DNA of 64,000 nt from Frankia sp. RB7 (lineage in GTDB: Bacteria; Pseudomonadota; Alphaproteobacteria; Rhizobiales; Xanthobacteraceae): NCBI GenBank assembly GCA_030403585.1, contig JAUEPE010000023.1:35380-99379 (forward strand), read 5' to 3'. How positions within the stretch are numbered: position 1 is the first letter of the stretch; the number at the start of each line of letters is the position of its first letter. A program made the position numbers and the translations under genes. The notes beneath the pieces are model-generated. The model saw only the letters and a list, made by a program, of their open reading frames with translations. It ran no database searches and was not told the DNA's origin. Shown here piece after piece: positions 26,078 through 34,440 of the stretch.

Positions 26078-26976
26078 CTCGCTTTCAGCGCGGCCAGCGC
26101 AAAGGCGCTGACGAGCATGCCGACGACATAACAGCTGATCCCGGTTCCGTTATACCAAGGGGCGCGTTCGCGCGGACTCTTCAGGAAATGCACCATTAAA
26201 AAACACTGCGTTAGCAACAAGACACCGACAGCAGCCGCATAGAATGGACGATGCCATGACAGGAAGAGTGCCACGACTGCGACCTGCGGAACCGCCATAA
26301 CGACACAGGCAAGCCGCGCGGCATTCCCGACGCCAAGCAGCACCGGGAGCGAATCGATTCCCATCCGCTTGTCGCCTTCGACCGACTTGAAGTCGTTGAG
26401 AGTCATGATGCCGTGGGCACCGATGCTGTAGAGCAGCGCGATCAAGACGATGCGCCAATCCGGCGCGGACGCACCCATCACCGCGGCGCCCGTAAACCAG
26501 GGCAGGCCTTCATAACAGAGCCCACACGCCGCATTGCCCCACCAGCCGTTCTGCTTGAGGCGGATCGGCGGCACGCTGTAAGCCCAGGCCAGAACGAGGC
26601 CGACGATTGCGGCGACAAAGCCCCAGGTGCCGAGCACGGTCGCCAACAGTAGCGACAACGCCGTCCACACGATCGCGATGTAAAGTCCCCAGCGGCCGGG
26701 AATGCGGCCAGACGGAATAGGACGGTTGGGTTCGTTGATGGCATCGACATGCCGGTCATACCAATCATTAACGGCCTGGCTGGTGCCGCAGACCATCGGT
26801 CCCGCCAGCAGCACGCCAGCGACAATCATCGGCCAACGCTGGCCCGGCGAAACGCCGGAGGAGACGATCCCGCATCCCAGGGCCCACATCGGCGGAAACC
26901 AGGTGATCGGCTTCAGCAGTTCGAGAACGACCGACGGCGCGGGATGACTGACAACGGCACTAGTCATTTTCGGCAT
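26074..26976 (-). CDS. bchG: bacteriochlorophyll synthase (geranylgeranyl transferase)
   Basis: BchG, a UbiA-family prenyltransferase, esterifies bacteriochlorophyllide a with geranylgeranyl diphosphate. The prenyl diphosphate/Mg motif NDWYDRHVDAINEPNRPIPSG and the second motif NDFKSVEGDKRMGIDSLPV are visible, along with about eight membrane segments. I choose the ATG at 26976 (MPKMTSAVV) because GGAG lies 6 nt upstream; an ATG at 26967 is possible. The start lies inside the 3' end of ppsR1, so the repressor and the synthase are translationally linked. Confidence 0.94.
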   Translation of the reverse strand: MPKMTSAVVSHPAPSVVLELLKPITWFPPMWALGCGIVSSGVSPGQRWPMIVAGVLLAGPMVCGTSQAVNDWYDRHVDAINEPNRPIPSGRIPGRWGLYIAIVWTALSLLLATVLGTWGFVAAIVGLVLAWAYSVPPIRLKQNGWWGNAACGLCYEGLPWFTGAAVMGASAPDWRIVLIALLYSIGAHGIMTLNDFKSVEGDKRMGIDSLPVLLGVGNAARLACVVMAVPQVAVVALFLSWHRPFYAAAVGVLLLTQCFLMVHFLKSPRERAPWYNGTGISCYVVGMLVSAFALAALKAS

Positions 26977-28387
26977 CCCCTTCTCCGGCGTGATCAGCAA
27001 GGCCGAAGCGGCGGAGCTTCACATAAAGGCTCTGACGGCTGAGGCCGAGCATCTCCGCGGCCGATGCCCGGTTGTCGCCAGTCAATTCCAGCGCAGCCTC
27101 GATCGAGAGCTTCTCGATGACGTCAGTCGCCTCGCGCACGAGATCGCGCAGCGGAACCCGACCGATTTGTTCGGTGAGTTGCGCGACCGAGCGCGGGAGC
27201 TCGCGGGCCGACGACGGCGAGACCGAAAGACGCTTCTCGACATTCCGGATCGCGAAGCCGAAGCCCTGTTTGTGATCATCATCAACCAGAGAAACCGCGG
27301 ATACCTCGACATCCGTCGTCGCACCATGTTCGCCACGCAGCGCGGTCGAGAACAGCTTGATCGAGCCGTTCTGACGCAGATTGGCAAATGCCACGCCGAA
27401 GTCGACCCCCGCGCGACCCAGCCAGCGGTCCAGCATCTCTCCGCGCGATTGCTCGGCGTTGCCGAGCTGCGCCATCTCCGCGAAAGCCGGGTTCGCACTG
27501 ACGACGCGGCCGTCATATCCGGTAACGACCAATGCGTCCGGCGCGGCGTCGAAATACTTCAGCAAGGTCGATGTCGCCTTCAGCGCGCTGGCTTCCGGCA
27601 GCATGGGCTGAGACAAGAGGCGAACTAGAAACAAGGTCGCATTCTCCTGCCGGAACTGGGAGGCGGCGACGTAGCACTCGCGGTCTCCCTTCGCGAGCTT
27701 GGCGCGGACACTTCCATCTCGACCGCTCGCTCGAACACCGGCGAGAAGAGTCAGAATCGGTTGCGCATCAACGGTATCGAAGTGCGACGACAGATTCGAC
27801 TTCAGAACCTGCGGCGCGCTCTCGTCGAGCAGCGCCAGCGCGGCCGGATTGATTTCCAGGACCGCATTGTTGGAGGCATCAACGATCATGACCGCTTCCG
27901 ACGACACCTGGAACAGCAAACGATAGCGCGTTTCGGCGTGGCGCAGCCGAACGTAGTCGCGCTCCATCGATTGCTGGGCATTGACGAGCCGCTGCTGCAT
28001 CGCCGCAAGCGGCCGCAGGTCGCGACCCACCACGACAAAACGATCGTCGCGTCCGATGTTGACGGCCGAATACAGGACCGGAATATCGGCGCCACTGGGC
28101 GACGGATGATTGACCTGACGCCAGATCGATAATTTCCGGCTCATCGCGTCCTGGAGCAGTTCCTTGGCCTTTGAACTGGTTTCGGAGGTGACGATTTCGG
28201 CGAGCCTCGAACCGAGCCAGCGGCCGTGGGCGTCGAGCTCGAGCGAAAGATCCTCCTTGTTGAAGGCAACATCCCGAATGACGCCCTCGCGGTCGACGAT
28301 CACGGCAACGTCGCTGGCTGCCGCGACCAAGTTCGCGGCCGGCAATGCGCCGAGATTCCCCAGCGACTCCTTCGGAGATTTGAACAC
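26960..28387 (-). CDS. ppsR1: PpsR1-type transcriptional regulator with a single cysteine
   Basis: A 475-residue PpsR/CrtJ paralogue: N-PAS domain, linker helix with NAQQSMERDYVRLRHAETRYRLLF, two PAS domains and a Fis-type HTH (LELTGDNRASAAEMLGLSRQSLYVKLRRFGL). It has exactly one cysteine, Cys238 (GDRECYVAA); the HTH-region Cys known from Rhodobacter (around Cys424) is absent. An intramolecular disulfide is therefore impossible, though an intermolecular one is not. In photosynthetic Bradyrhizobium PpsR1 is reported as an activator and PpsR2 as a repressor. The start is a GTG at 28387; it follows pufM by 212 nt and overlaps bchG. Confidence 0.92.
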   Translation of the reverse strand: MFKSPKESLGNLGALPAANLVAAASDVAVIVDREGVIRDVAFNKEDLSLELDAHGRWLGSRLAEIVTSETSSKAKELLQDAMSRKLSIWRQVNHPSPSGADIPVLYSAVNIGRDDRFVVVGRDLRPLAAMQQRLVNAQQSMERDYVRLRHAETRYRLLFQVSSEAVMIVDASNNAVLEINPAALALLDESAPQVLKSNLSSHFDTVDAQPILTLLAGVRASGRDGSVRAKLAKGDRECYVAASQFRQENATLFLVRLLSQPMLPEASALKATSTLLKYFDAAPDALVVTGYDGRVVSANPAFAEMAQLGNAEQSRGEMLDRWLGRAGVDFGVAFANLRQNGSIKLFSTALRGEHGATTDVEVSAVSLVDDDHKQGFGFAIRNVEKRLSVSPSSARELPRSVAQLTEQIGRVPLRDLVREATDVIEKLSIEAALELTGDNRASAAEMLGLSRQSLYVKLRRFGLADHAGEGDAEND

Positions 28388-28544
28388 CTGAACCAGGGCA
28401 AATATCCTCCAACAACCCGTGATCTCTCACTTAACGTTCCTCGAACCCGTTTTTTGTTGGCGGACGCTTGTCGCGAGAAGCCCGGATTGGGCCGTACGCC
28501 GCCGCTTCGTCTCGGACAGCCGAGCCGGGAAGACAATGAACCTG

Positions 28545-28582
28545 ACGCGCGCCGCGGCGGCATGTTGCCATCCGGCGCGCGT
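28545..28582. terminator. hairpin downstream of pufM
   Basis: A perfect 10 bp inverted repeat (ACGCGCGCCG / CGGCGCGCGT) with an 18 nt loop, 18 nt after the pufM stop. No clear run of U follows, so it may be a 3' mRNA stabiliser for puf rather than a simple intrinsic terminator. Confidence 0.6.
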
Positions 28583-28599
28583 CCAAAACATCATATGAA

Positions 28600-29523
28600 T
28601 TATCGTGGTAGCGCCAGACCGTGCTTGACGCCCCAGTCGAACCAATTGTCGACGACGGTACCGGAGAGAAGAATGCCGATACCGCCACAAAGCGGGCAGA
28701 GCACGGCAAACCACCAGGCCCAACGATGGATCGATTCCGCCGTCGCGTTGAAGCCCATAGTCCAGCGCCAGAACAGGGCGGCCCGCTCGAGCGCAGTGCC
28801 TCGATCGACGATCTGCTCGATCTCGCGCTCGCCGCCGTAGCGGCTGACCGCGAGGATCGTCGCACCGTGCATGGCGAACAGCAGCGCCGAGCCATACAGG
28901 AATGCGATCGAGAGCATGTGGAACGGATTATAGAAGAGATTGCCGTGCGTAATCGAGAAGTTGTTAGTCCAGTCCAGATGCGGGAATATCCCGAACGGAA
29001 CGGCCTCGCTGAAATGCCCCATCAGCAACGGCCGGATGAAGCCGAGCACCAGATAGAGCCAGATCGCCGAAGCGAAAGCCCAGGCGACATGGGTGCCCAT
29101 GCCGAGCGCACGCGCCCGACGGTAGGTGCGCGCCCACCACAGCAGGATCGAGGTGGTGAGGAAGAAGCCGGCCATCAGCCACCACCCTCCCTCCTGCAAT
29201 GGTGGGAAACTGATGCCGTATTCGGGCTTTGGCGGCTCCAGCGACAGCCAGGGGAGTTGCCTGACGAATTCGATCGGGCTCCAGTTCACCGAAGCCAGCA
29301 TGTTGAGACCGATGATCTCGATCGCGACGACGCCGCATGCGATGGACGCCAGGCCGAGAAATCCGAGATAGAACGGTCCGACCTGGGCGTCACCGATCTT
29401 TCCGAGCCAGTAATTGAACCGGCCCTCACTGGTACGAACCCATATTCCCGGCTGAATTGGAATGCCGGGGTAGATGGTGCTGCGCACCTGCACCTGCGTG
29501 AAAAAATTTTGATATTGGGCCAT
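28600..29523 (-). CDS. pufM: photosynthetic reaction centre M subunit
   Basis: The M subunit binds the special pair, bacteriopheophytin and the primary quinone site with L. The 307-residue product begins MAQYQNFFTQVQVRSTIYPG and shows five membrane helices, including the special-pair and iron-ligand regions SIAFLYGSALLFAMHGATILAVSRYGGEREIEQI and WRWTMGFNATAESIHRWAWWFAVL. No tetraheme cytochrome gene (pufC) follows; the next gene on the strand is ppsR1. The spacing from pufL is 30 nt with a GA-rich Shine-Dalgarno. Confidence 0.97.
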   Translation of the reverse strand: MAQYQNFFTQVQVRSTIYPGIPIQPGIWVRTSEGRFNYWLGKIGDAQVGPFYLGFLGLASIACGVVAIEIIGLNMLASVNWSPIEFVRQLPWLSLEPPKPEYGISFPPLQEGGWWLMAGFFLTTSILLWWARTYRRARALGMGTHVAWAFASAIWLYLVLGFIRPLLMGHFSEAVPFGIFPHLDWTNNFSITHGNLFYNPFHMLSIAFLYGSALLFAMHGATILAVSRYGGEREIEQIVDRGTALERAALFWRWTMGFNATAESIHRWAWWFAVLCPLCGGIGILLSGTVVDNWFDWGVKHGLALPR

Positions 29524-29553
29524 GGCTCAAGTCTCTCTCTCTGATGACCGAGA

Positions 29554-30390
29554 TTAATTGGAGGACCAGATTGGAAGGTTGCGCCACCAGTTCCACCACT
29601 CGGACCAGGCATTTCCTTCCGACCACAACGGCCCGCTGATCACGATACAGACCGCGCTGAAAGATACCGCAGACAGCGCGACGAACAGACCAAGTCGGTG
29701 AATTCCAATAGTCCCGACCGAGTAGCCGATCAGGTCGCGGAACATCGTGTTTTCATGCTCGGGTGATTTAACCGGCTCGCCACGATCAGGATTGGTCGAT
29801 GACAGGATGAGGCCACCGTGCAAGGCCAGCGCCAGGCACGTCGTGAAGAAAAATGAGATCGCGATCATGTGCGCTGGATTGTAGTGGAAGTTGCCATATT
29901 GGTAGCCGGTGTTCGACACCCAATCGAGATGAGAGATGATGCCGTAGGGGAAGCCGTAGCTCCACGATCCCATCAGCACAGGCCGAATCACTACCAGGGT
30001 GAAATAAGCGAAAATCGCGAAGCTGAAGGCGAACGGCACATGGTAACCGATCCCGAGCTTGCGGCAGATCTCGACCTCGCGAAGCGCCCATGACACGAAC
30101 GCGCCGAGCGCGCAGATCGTGACGATCTGCCATATGCCGCCTTCCTGCAGCGGCGCGAAGGACAAGCCGTATTTGATGTCCGGCGGGTTCACGCTGATCT
30201 GCCAGAGATTCCATGTCGGACCGAGCGCGGTGTTCCAGAGGATCATCGCGATGCCGACGAGCGCGAAGAACATCGTCGTCATGCCGAAGAATCCAACGTA
30301 GAACGGGCCGACCCAGAAATCGAACAGGTCGCCGCCGATGAGCGTTCCGCCGCGAACGCGATATTTTCTTTCAAAGCTGAGCATTGCCAT
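29554..30390 (-). CDS. pufL: photosynthetic reaction centre L subunit
   Basis: The L subunit, 278 residues, starts at the ATG at 30390 with GGAGGAACG 9 nt upstream (MAMLSFERKYRVRGGTLIGG). Five helices are present. The special-pair His region is NPAHMIAISFFFTTCLALALHGGLILSS, with iron/quinone region residues in MFRDLIGYSVGTIGIHRLGLF. Translation is preceded by the hairpin at 30446-30495. Confidence 0.97.
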   Translation of the reverse strand: MAMLSFERKYRVRGGTLIGGDLFDFWVGPFYVGFFGMTTMFFALVGIAMILWNTALGPTWNLWQISVNPPDIKYGLSFAPLQEGGIWQIVTICALGAFVSWALREVEICRKLGIGYHVPFAFSFAIFAYFTLVVIRPVLMGSWSYGFPYGIISHLDWVSNTGYQYGNFHYNPAHMIAISFFFTTCLALALHGGLILSSTNPDRGEPVKSPEHENTMFRDLIGYSVGTIGIHRLGLFVALSAVSFSAVCIVISGPLWSEGNAWSEWWNWWRNLPIWSSN

Positions 30391-30445
30391 CGATCGTTCC
30401 TCCGCGTGCGAAATTCATCGTCTTTGTCGTTTTCGCCTGGCAGTT

Positions 30446-30495
30446 ACCGGAAGCGGACGAGACCGGCCGCTCGATCCTGCCTCGTCCGTTCCGGT
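30446..30495. other. puf intercistronic hairpin between pufA and pufL
   Basis: Inverted repeat ACCGGAAGCGGACGAG / CTCGTCCGTTCCGGT, about 15 bp with one bulged base and a 19 nt loop. In Rhodobacter, a hairpin at this place protects the pufBA part of the mRNA from 3' decay so that LH1 is made in excess over the reaction centre; the same role is inferred here. A smaller CATGCC/GGCATG stem lies next to it, nearer pufA. Confidence 0.75.
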
Positions 30496-30513
30496 ACGCA
30501 GTTCGTCATGCCA

Positions 30514-30705
30514 TCAGGACGGCATGCTTGGTGGTGTGTACGGCAGAGTGATCTCCGACGTCTTCGCTTTGCGCGGCCCGTCCAACCAGTTGAACCGATC
30601 GGTCGAGAGCAGGATGAAGTGGATCACGATCGCCAGTCCGAACAAGAACGTGAAGAGCATGATCAACGCACGCCGCGGATCGAACAGAAGCCAAATTCGC
30701 CACAT
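30514..30705 (-). CDS. pufA: LH1 antenna alpha polypeptide
   Basis: The 63-residue LH1 alpha chain: MWRIWLLFDPRRALIMLFTF, one membrane helix, and the bacteriochlorophyll-ligand His in LAIVIHFILLSTDRFNWLDG. It lies 12 nt after pufB. The C-terminal SEITLPYTPPSMPS is a plausible post-helix tail. Confidence 0.95.
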   Translation of the reverse strand: MWRIWLLFDPRRALIMLFTFLFGLAIVIHFILLSTDRFNWLDGPRKAKTSEITLPYTPPSMPS

Positions 30706-30717
30706 GATTGCCTCCCT

Positions 30718-30936
30718 CTATGTCAGGTACGAAAGGGCGACGCTGGCGACGTGCTGGATGCTATCCAGCGCCGTTGTCTTGTAGCCGCCCGGGCCGGGCA
30801 ACCAGGGACGCCACATCCAGGCGAGGATATGGGCAACCACTGCGACAGCCGTGAAGAGCAGAAAGCTCGTCATGAATATCGAATGGAATTCCTTGGCTTC
30901 AGCTTCGGATAGCCCCGATAAGGAACCGTCCTTCAT
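30718..30936 (-). CDS. pufB: LH1 antenna beta polypeptide
   Basis: The 72-residue LH1 beta chain: LSEAEAKEFHSIFMTSFLLFTAVAVVAHILAWMWRPWLPG shows the typical N-terminal amphipathic part, helix, ligand His and WMWRPWLPG end. The start is preceded by GGAGGATACC. The protein is somewhat long at the C-terminus (KTTALDSIQHVASVALSYLT). Confidence 0.95.
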   Translation of the reverse strand: MKDGSLSGLSEAEAKEFHSIFMTSFLLFTAVAVVAHILAWMWRPWLPGPGGYKTTALDSIQHVASVALSYLT

Positions 30937-31054
30937 TTGGTATCCTCCTAGTGATGGCCTTGCGGCCGTTCGCCGCCCGAGCGTGGGCGACAGCGATTGC
31001 CGAATCCACCGATGCGGCAGTTATCCGCCGGAAACCAGCCGGACGGAATCCCGG

Positions 31055-31291
31055 TTACAGCCCCATGAACGAAGACGTCACGATCGTGCCAGCGGCACTG
31101 CGGGCCTCCGCGAAAATCGACTCGCGATTCCTGGAATGGTCGAATGTCGCCCGTTTGCGCCACGGCGTCAGTCGGGCGACCACGGCCCGGAACAGAAAGG
31201 CCAGGTAGCAAGCGCCAAACATTACCCGCGTTTCAACGGGCTCGTTCTCGCCCTGCGTCTTCGATCGATCGCCATAAGCATAGTCGGACAT
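31055..31291 (-). CDS. pufQ: PufQ-like small membrane protein
   Basis: A 78-residue protein between bchZ and pufB. The ATG at 31291 (MSDYAYGDRSK) has GGGAGG at ideal spacing; the frame extends up to an ATG at 31369 overlapping the bchZ stop by ATGA, a coupled alternative giving 104 residues. A single membrane stretch (VETRVMFGACYLAFLFRAVVARL) precedes a basic segment PWRKRATFDHSRNRE and the C-terminus SIFAEARSAAGTIVTSSFMGL. Size, topology and position match PufQ, linked to bacteriochlorophyll supply for LH1 and the reaction centre in Rhodobacter. Sequence identity to PufQ is not evident to me, so the name rests mainly on position. Confidence 0.6.
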   Translation of the reverse strand: MSDYAYGDRSKTQGENEPVETRVMFGACYLAFLFRAVVARLTPWRKRATFDHSRNRESIFAEARSAAGTIVTSSFMGL

Positions 31292-31365
31292 CGACATCAC
31301 CTCCCGATTGCGGCTCTGCACGTGCGGATACGGAATTACCGGAAACAAGCCGGCTTCGATTATTC

Positions 31366-32817
31366 TCATGCTGGCGCTCCACTCATCAGCGCCGCGCGTG
31401 CCTTGGTCACGAAGTCCGTGGTGACGCGCACCTCACCAGCTCGGCGTGCGCCGCTCTCGGCTGCATCGCGCAAGCGCTTGGCCGCGGAGATCCGCACCAA
31501 AATCGGATGGGTCTCCAACACCTCGTCGAGCAGCGCCTTGGCCTCGTCGCTCCAGAGAATTTCCTCGTGCAACCGGGCCGGCGTCGGATCAACGCGATCG
31601 AGATCGACCGCCAGCGGCAGGATATTGAACAGCGCGTCGAACAGCGCGTTGCAGACTTCCTGAACGAGATAGGTGGCGCCGGAATAGCCCATGAACGGCG
31701 TGCCGGTATGGCGACGGATCACAGCGCCCGGGAAGGACGCCGGCAGATAGATGGCCCGGCCACCGGCCTCGGCCAGGTACATGCGCTCGTTATAGCTGCC
31801 GAACAAGATCAGCGGCGGCTTCTCGCGCACCGCAGATCGTACTGCATCGTTGTCCGGCTTGACACCCGCCTTGCGCGCGAAAGAGAAGGTGCATGGCAGG
31901 CCCATCTCCTTTTCCAGGAAATTTCTGACGCCGCGCGCATAGGTCTCGTTGGCCACGATGGCAAAGCTGGCCGTGCCAAAGAAATCCTGCGTCACCGACC
32001 GCCAGAGATCCCAAAGCGGCTTGATGGTCGTGTGCTTCTCGCGCTCGATGAACGGCTCGGGGTCGAGACCCAGCAGTTCGCCGAGCTTGCGCAGGAATCT
32101 TGTGGTCGAGTGCAGCCCGATCGGCGCCTGCAGATATGGACGCTCCAACGCTTCGCATAGCATCCGGCCGAACTCGCGGTACATGCAGACGTTGACGTCG
32201 GCGTTCACCAGCTTTGGGATGTCGGCGAGGTGACTTCCGAGCGGGAACACCATATTGACGTCGGCGCCGATGCCCTCGATCAGCCGACGGATTTCGGCGA
32301 GGTCAGACGGCATATTGAAGGTGCCGTAGATCGGTCCGATGATATTGACGCGCGGTTTGACGCCCTCGGCGCGCGGCTTGCGCTCGGGGATCTTCTTGAC
32401 GCCGTACTCCTTCCAGAGCCAGACGATGGCGCGGTCGGCGCTTTGCCACTGATCCTCGTCGATGGTGCGCGGCAGGAAACGCTTGATGTTGGTTCCCTCC
32501 GGCGTCACGCCGCCGCCGATCATTTCGGCGATCGAGCCGGTGACTACGACGGCCGGCAGGTATGGATCGAGCACCCGATGCGCGCGCTTCATCGCGCCTT
32601 CGGTACCGGTCTGGCCGAGTTCTTCTTCGCCGAGCCCGGTCACCACGATCGGCAGTTCGTGCGGTGGCAGCGCGTCGGTATAATGCAGCACCGATGTAAC
32701 AGGCAGATTCTCGCAGCCTACAGGTCCATCGATGATGACCTGCATGCCCTTCACGGCGGTGAAGGTGTAGACAGCGCCCCAATAGCCACCCGCACGATCA
32801 TGGTCGAGGACGAGCAT
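31366..32817 (-). CDS. bchZ: chlorophyllide reductase subunit Z
   Basis: BchZ is the NifK-like subunit of chlorophyllide a oxidoreductase (COR), which with BchX and BchY reduces ring B to make bacteriochlorin. The 483-residue sequence has VKGMQVIIDGPVGCENLPVTSVLHYTDALPPHELP with a cluster-associated Cys near residue 35, TGSIAEMIGGGV, and MGYSGATYLVQEVCNALFDALF. The start shares one base with the bchY stop. Confidence 0.96.
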   Translation of the reverse strand: MLVLDHDRAGGYWGAVYTFTAVKGMQVIIDGPVGCENLPVTSVLHYTDALPPHELPIVVTGLGEEELGQTGTEGAMKRAHRVLDPYLPAVVVTGSIAEMIGGGVTPEGTNIKRFLPRTIDEDQWQSADRAIVWLWKEYGVKKIPERKPRAEGVKPRVNIIGPIYGTFNMPSDLAEIRRLIEGIGADVNMVFPLGSHLADIPKLVNADVNVCMYREFGRMLCEALERPYLQAPIGLHSTTRFLRKLGELLGLDPEPFIEREKHTTIKPLWDLWRSVTQDFFGTASFAIVANETYARGVRNFLEKEMGLPCTFSFARKAGVKPDNDAVRSAVREKPPLILFGSYNERMYLAEAGGRAIYLPASFPGAVIRRHTGTPFMGYSGATYLVQEVCNALFDALFNILPLAVDLDRVDPTPARLHEEILWSDEAKALLDEVLETHPILVRISAAKRLRDAAESGARRAGEVRVTTDFVTKARAALMSGAPA

Positions 32818-34415
32818 CAGATCATCTCCTCGGCTTTGCGCTTCTTGGCCTGGGCTTCGATCTGCTTCTTGTATTTCTCCCGAAACGCGACATTGTCCTT
32901 CGGCGTATCTTCCCAGACGCCGGCGGCGTGGCCTTCGCCGACATCGCCGAAGAATTCCTTCATCTCGTCGAAGCGGCTCTGGTTGGCGAGCGCGGCGTTG
33001 ACCACTTGCGCGAGAGATCCGGCACCGGCGACGCCGAACAACGGACGCGCCGAAATCAGATTGGTGAAATACAGCGCCGGGATCGCGAGCTGTTTTGCCT
33101 TCTGGACGACGGGCGTGGTGCCGATGGCCAGATCGGGCTTGAACTCACCGACAGCGGCCAGATCCATCTCCAGCGATGCGCGGTACTGAACCCGAGCACC
33201 CCTGGCTTCCAGCCATTCACGATCGGAGTCCGACCATTGCGTCCTTGGGCAGGCTGTTCCGACATAAGGCACGCGCGCGCCGCTCTCGATCAAAAGCCGC
33301 GCGACCATTAATTCGGAGCCTTCGTAGCCAGAGACCGTAATGCGCGCGTCGATCGGCTTCGCTGCGAGTGCCGCCTTGATCATCGGCAGGAAGCGGTTCT
33401 TGGCGGCGTTGATCTTTTCGCGGGCGACATTGCAGGCAGTGCCAATGGCTTCAAGCCATGCCTCGGTGCCATCGTGGCCGACCGGTGCGGAGCCAACGAT
33501 CTTGCGGCCGGCAAGTTCGAACTGGCGGAAGCTCGCCGTGTAGAATGGATGGACCGCGGCAATGACGGAGCCGTCGAGCGCGGCATAGAGTTCACGCCAC
33601 TCCCGTGTCGGCACCACCGGACCGGCCGCGAGACCGAGCGGCTCCAGCATCATGCCAATGCCGACGGGATCTGCCGGAAACATTTCTCCGACCAGCGTGA
33701 CCGTCGGCCGTTCGCTCTTGCCGCCGCGTGGCGCCTGAACCGGCCCCTGCTCCACTTCCTTGCGGGCATATTCGAGCATCGCTGCCGCCAGGACGTCCTT
33801 GGCTTCGGCATGGGTCGGCACACCAAAGCCCGGCACGTCGATGCCGATGATGCGCACGCCGTTGATCTCATCCGGCAGCAGATCTAGCGGAACGCCGGAC
33901 GCGGTCGGCACGCAGAGATTGGTGATGATGATGGTGTCGTACAGCGCGGGGTCAGCGAGCTTGAAGACGGCTTCGCGAATATCCTCGAACAGCTTTCCCG
34001 TGACCAATGTCTCCGAATTGAAGGGAACGTAGCCAACCGTGCGTCGCGCGCCGTAGAAATGTGAAGTGAAGGTCAGCCCGTAGACGCAGCAGGCCGAACC
34101 CGACAGGATCGTCGCGGTGCGCCGCATCCGCAGGCCGACCCGGAGCGAACCGAATGCGGGGCACATGCTTTGCGGCTGATCGTGCGGACCCTTGGGATAA
34201 TCGGCGGCATAGCGATCGAGAATATCGCTCTTTCCCGCAACGCTGGCCGCAGCCTTGAGTTCATCTGCGCCGGCATGACAGCCCAGACCGTCGCTCTTCG
34301 TCGCCGATGCGTCGATGGCGGGCGGTGCATCGGCAGCATCCGTCGTGGCCGTGTCGGGCTCGTTCACGACGGACTCGGCTATGGCGCCGGCGTATCGTGG
34401 CAGAATGACGTTCAT
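32817..34415 (-). CDS. bchY: chlorophyllide reductase subunit Y
   Basis: BchY is the NifD-like COR subunit. From the ATG at 34415 the protein is 532 residues. About 80 N-terminal residues are an Ala/Asp-rich leader; the conserved part starts near QSMCPAFGSLRVGLRMRRTATILSGSACCVYGLTFTSHFYGARR, with the Cys motifs for the [4Fe-4S] cluster and LCVPTASGVPLDLLP. It lies 25 nt downstream of bchX. An upstream in-frame ATG at 34523 would overlap bchX and add nonsense-like sequence. Confidence 0.95.
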   Translation of the reverse strand: MNVILPRYAGAIAESVVNEPDTATTDAADAPPAIDASATKSDGLGCHAGADELKAAASVAGKSDILDRYAADYPKGPHDQPQSMCPAFGSLRVGLRMRRTATILSGSACCVYGLTFTSHFYGARRTVGYVPFNSETLVTGKLFEDIREAVFKLADPALYDTIIITNLCVPTASGVPLDLLPDEINGVRIIGIDVPGFGVPTHAEAKDVLAAAMLEYARKEVEQGPVQAPRGGKSERPTVTLVGEMFPADPVGIGMMLEPLGLAAGPVVPTREWRELYAALDGSVIAAVHPFYTASFRQFELAGRKIVGSAPVGHDGTEAWLEAIGTACNVAREKINAAKNRFLPMIKAALAAKPIDARITVSGYEGSELMVARLLIESGARVPYVGTACPRTQWSDSDREWLEARGARVQYRASLEMDLAAVGEFKPDLAIGTTPVVQKAKQLAIPALYFTNLISARPLFGVAGAGSLAQVVNAALANQSRFDEMKEFFGDVGEGHAAGVWEDTPKDNVAFREKYKKQIEAQAKKRKAEEMI

Positions 34416-34440
34416 GTTGCGCTCCGCATCATGCTGCCGC

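Noticed and set aside
28388..28599. pufC or pufX after pufM
   Set aside because: The 212 nt gap before ppsR1 is too short for pufC and has no frame resembling either; only the hairpin is seen.
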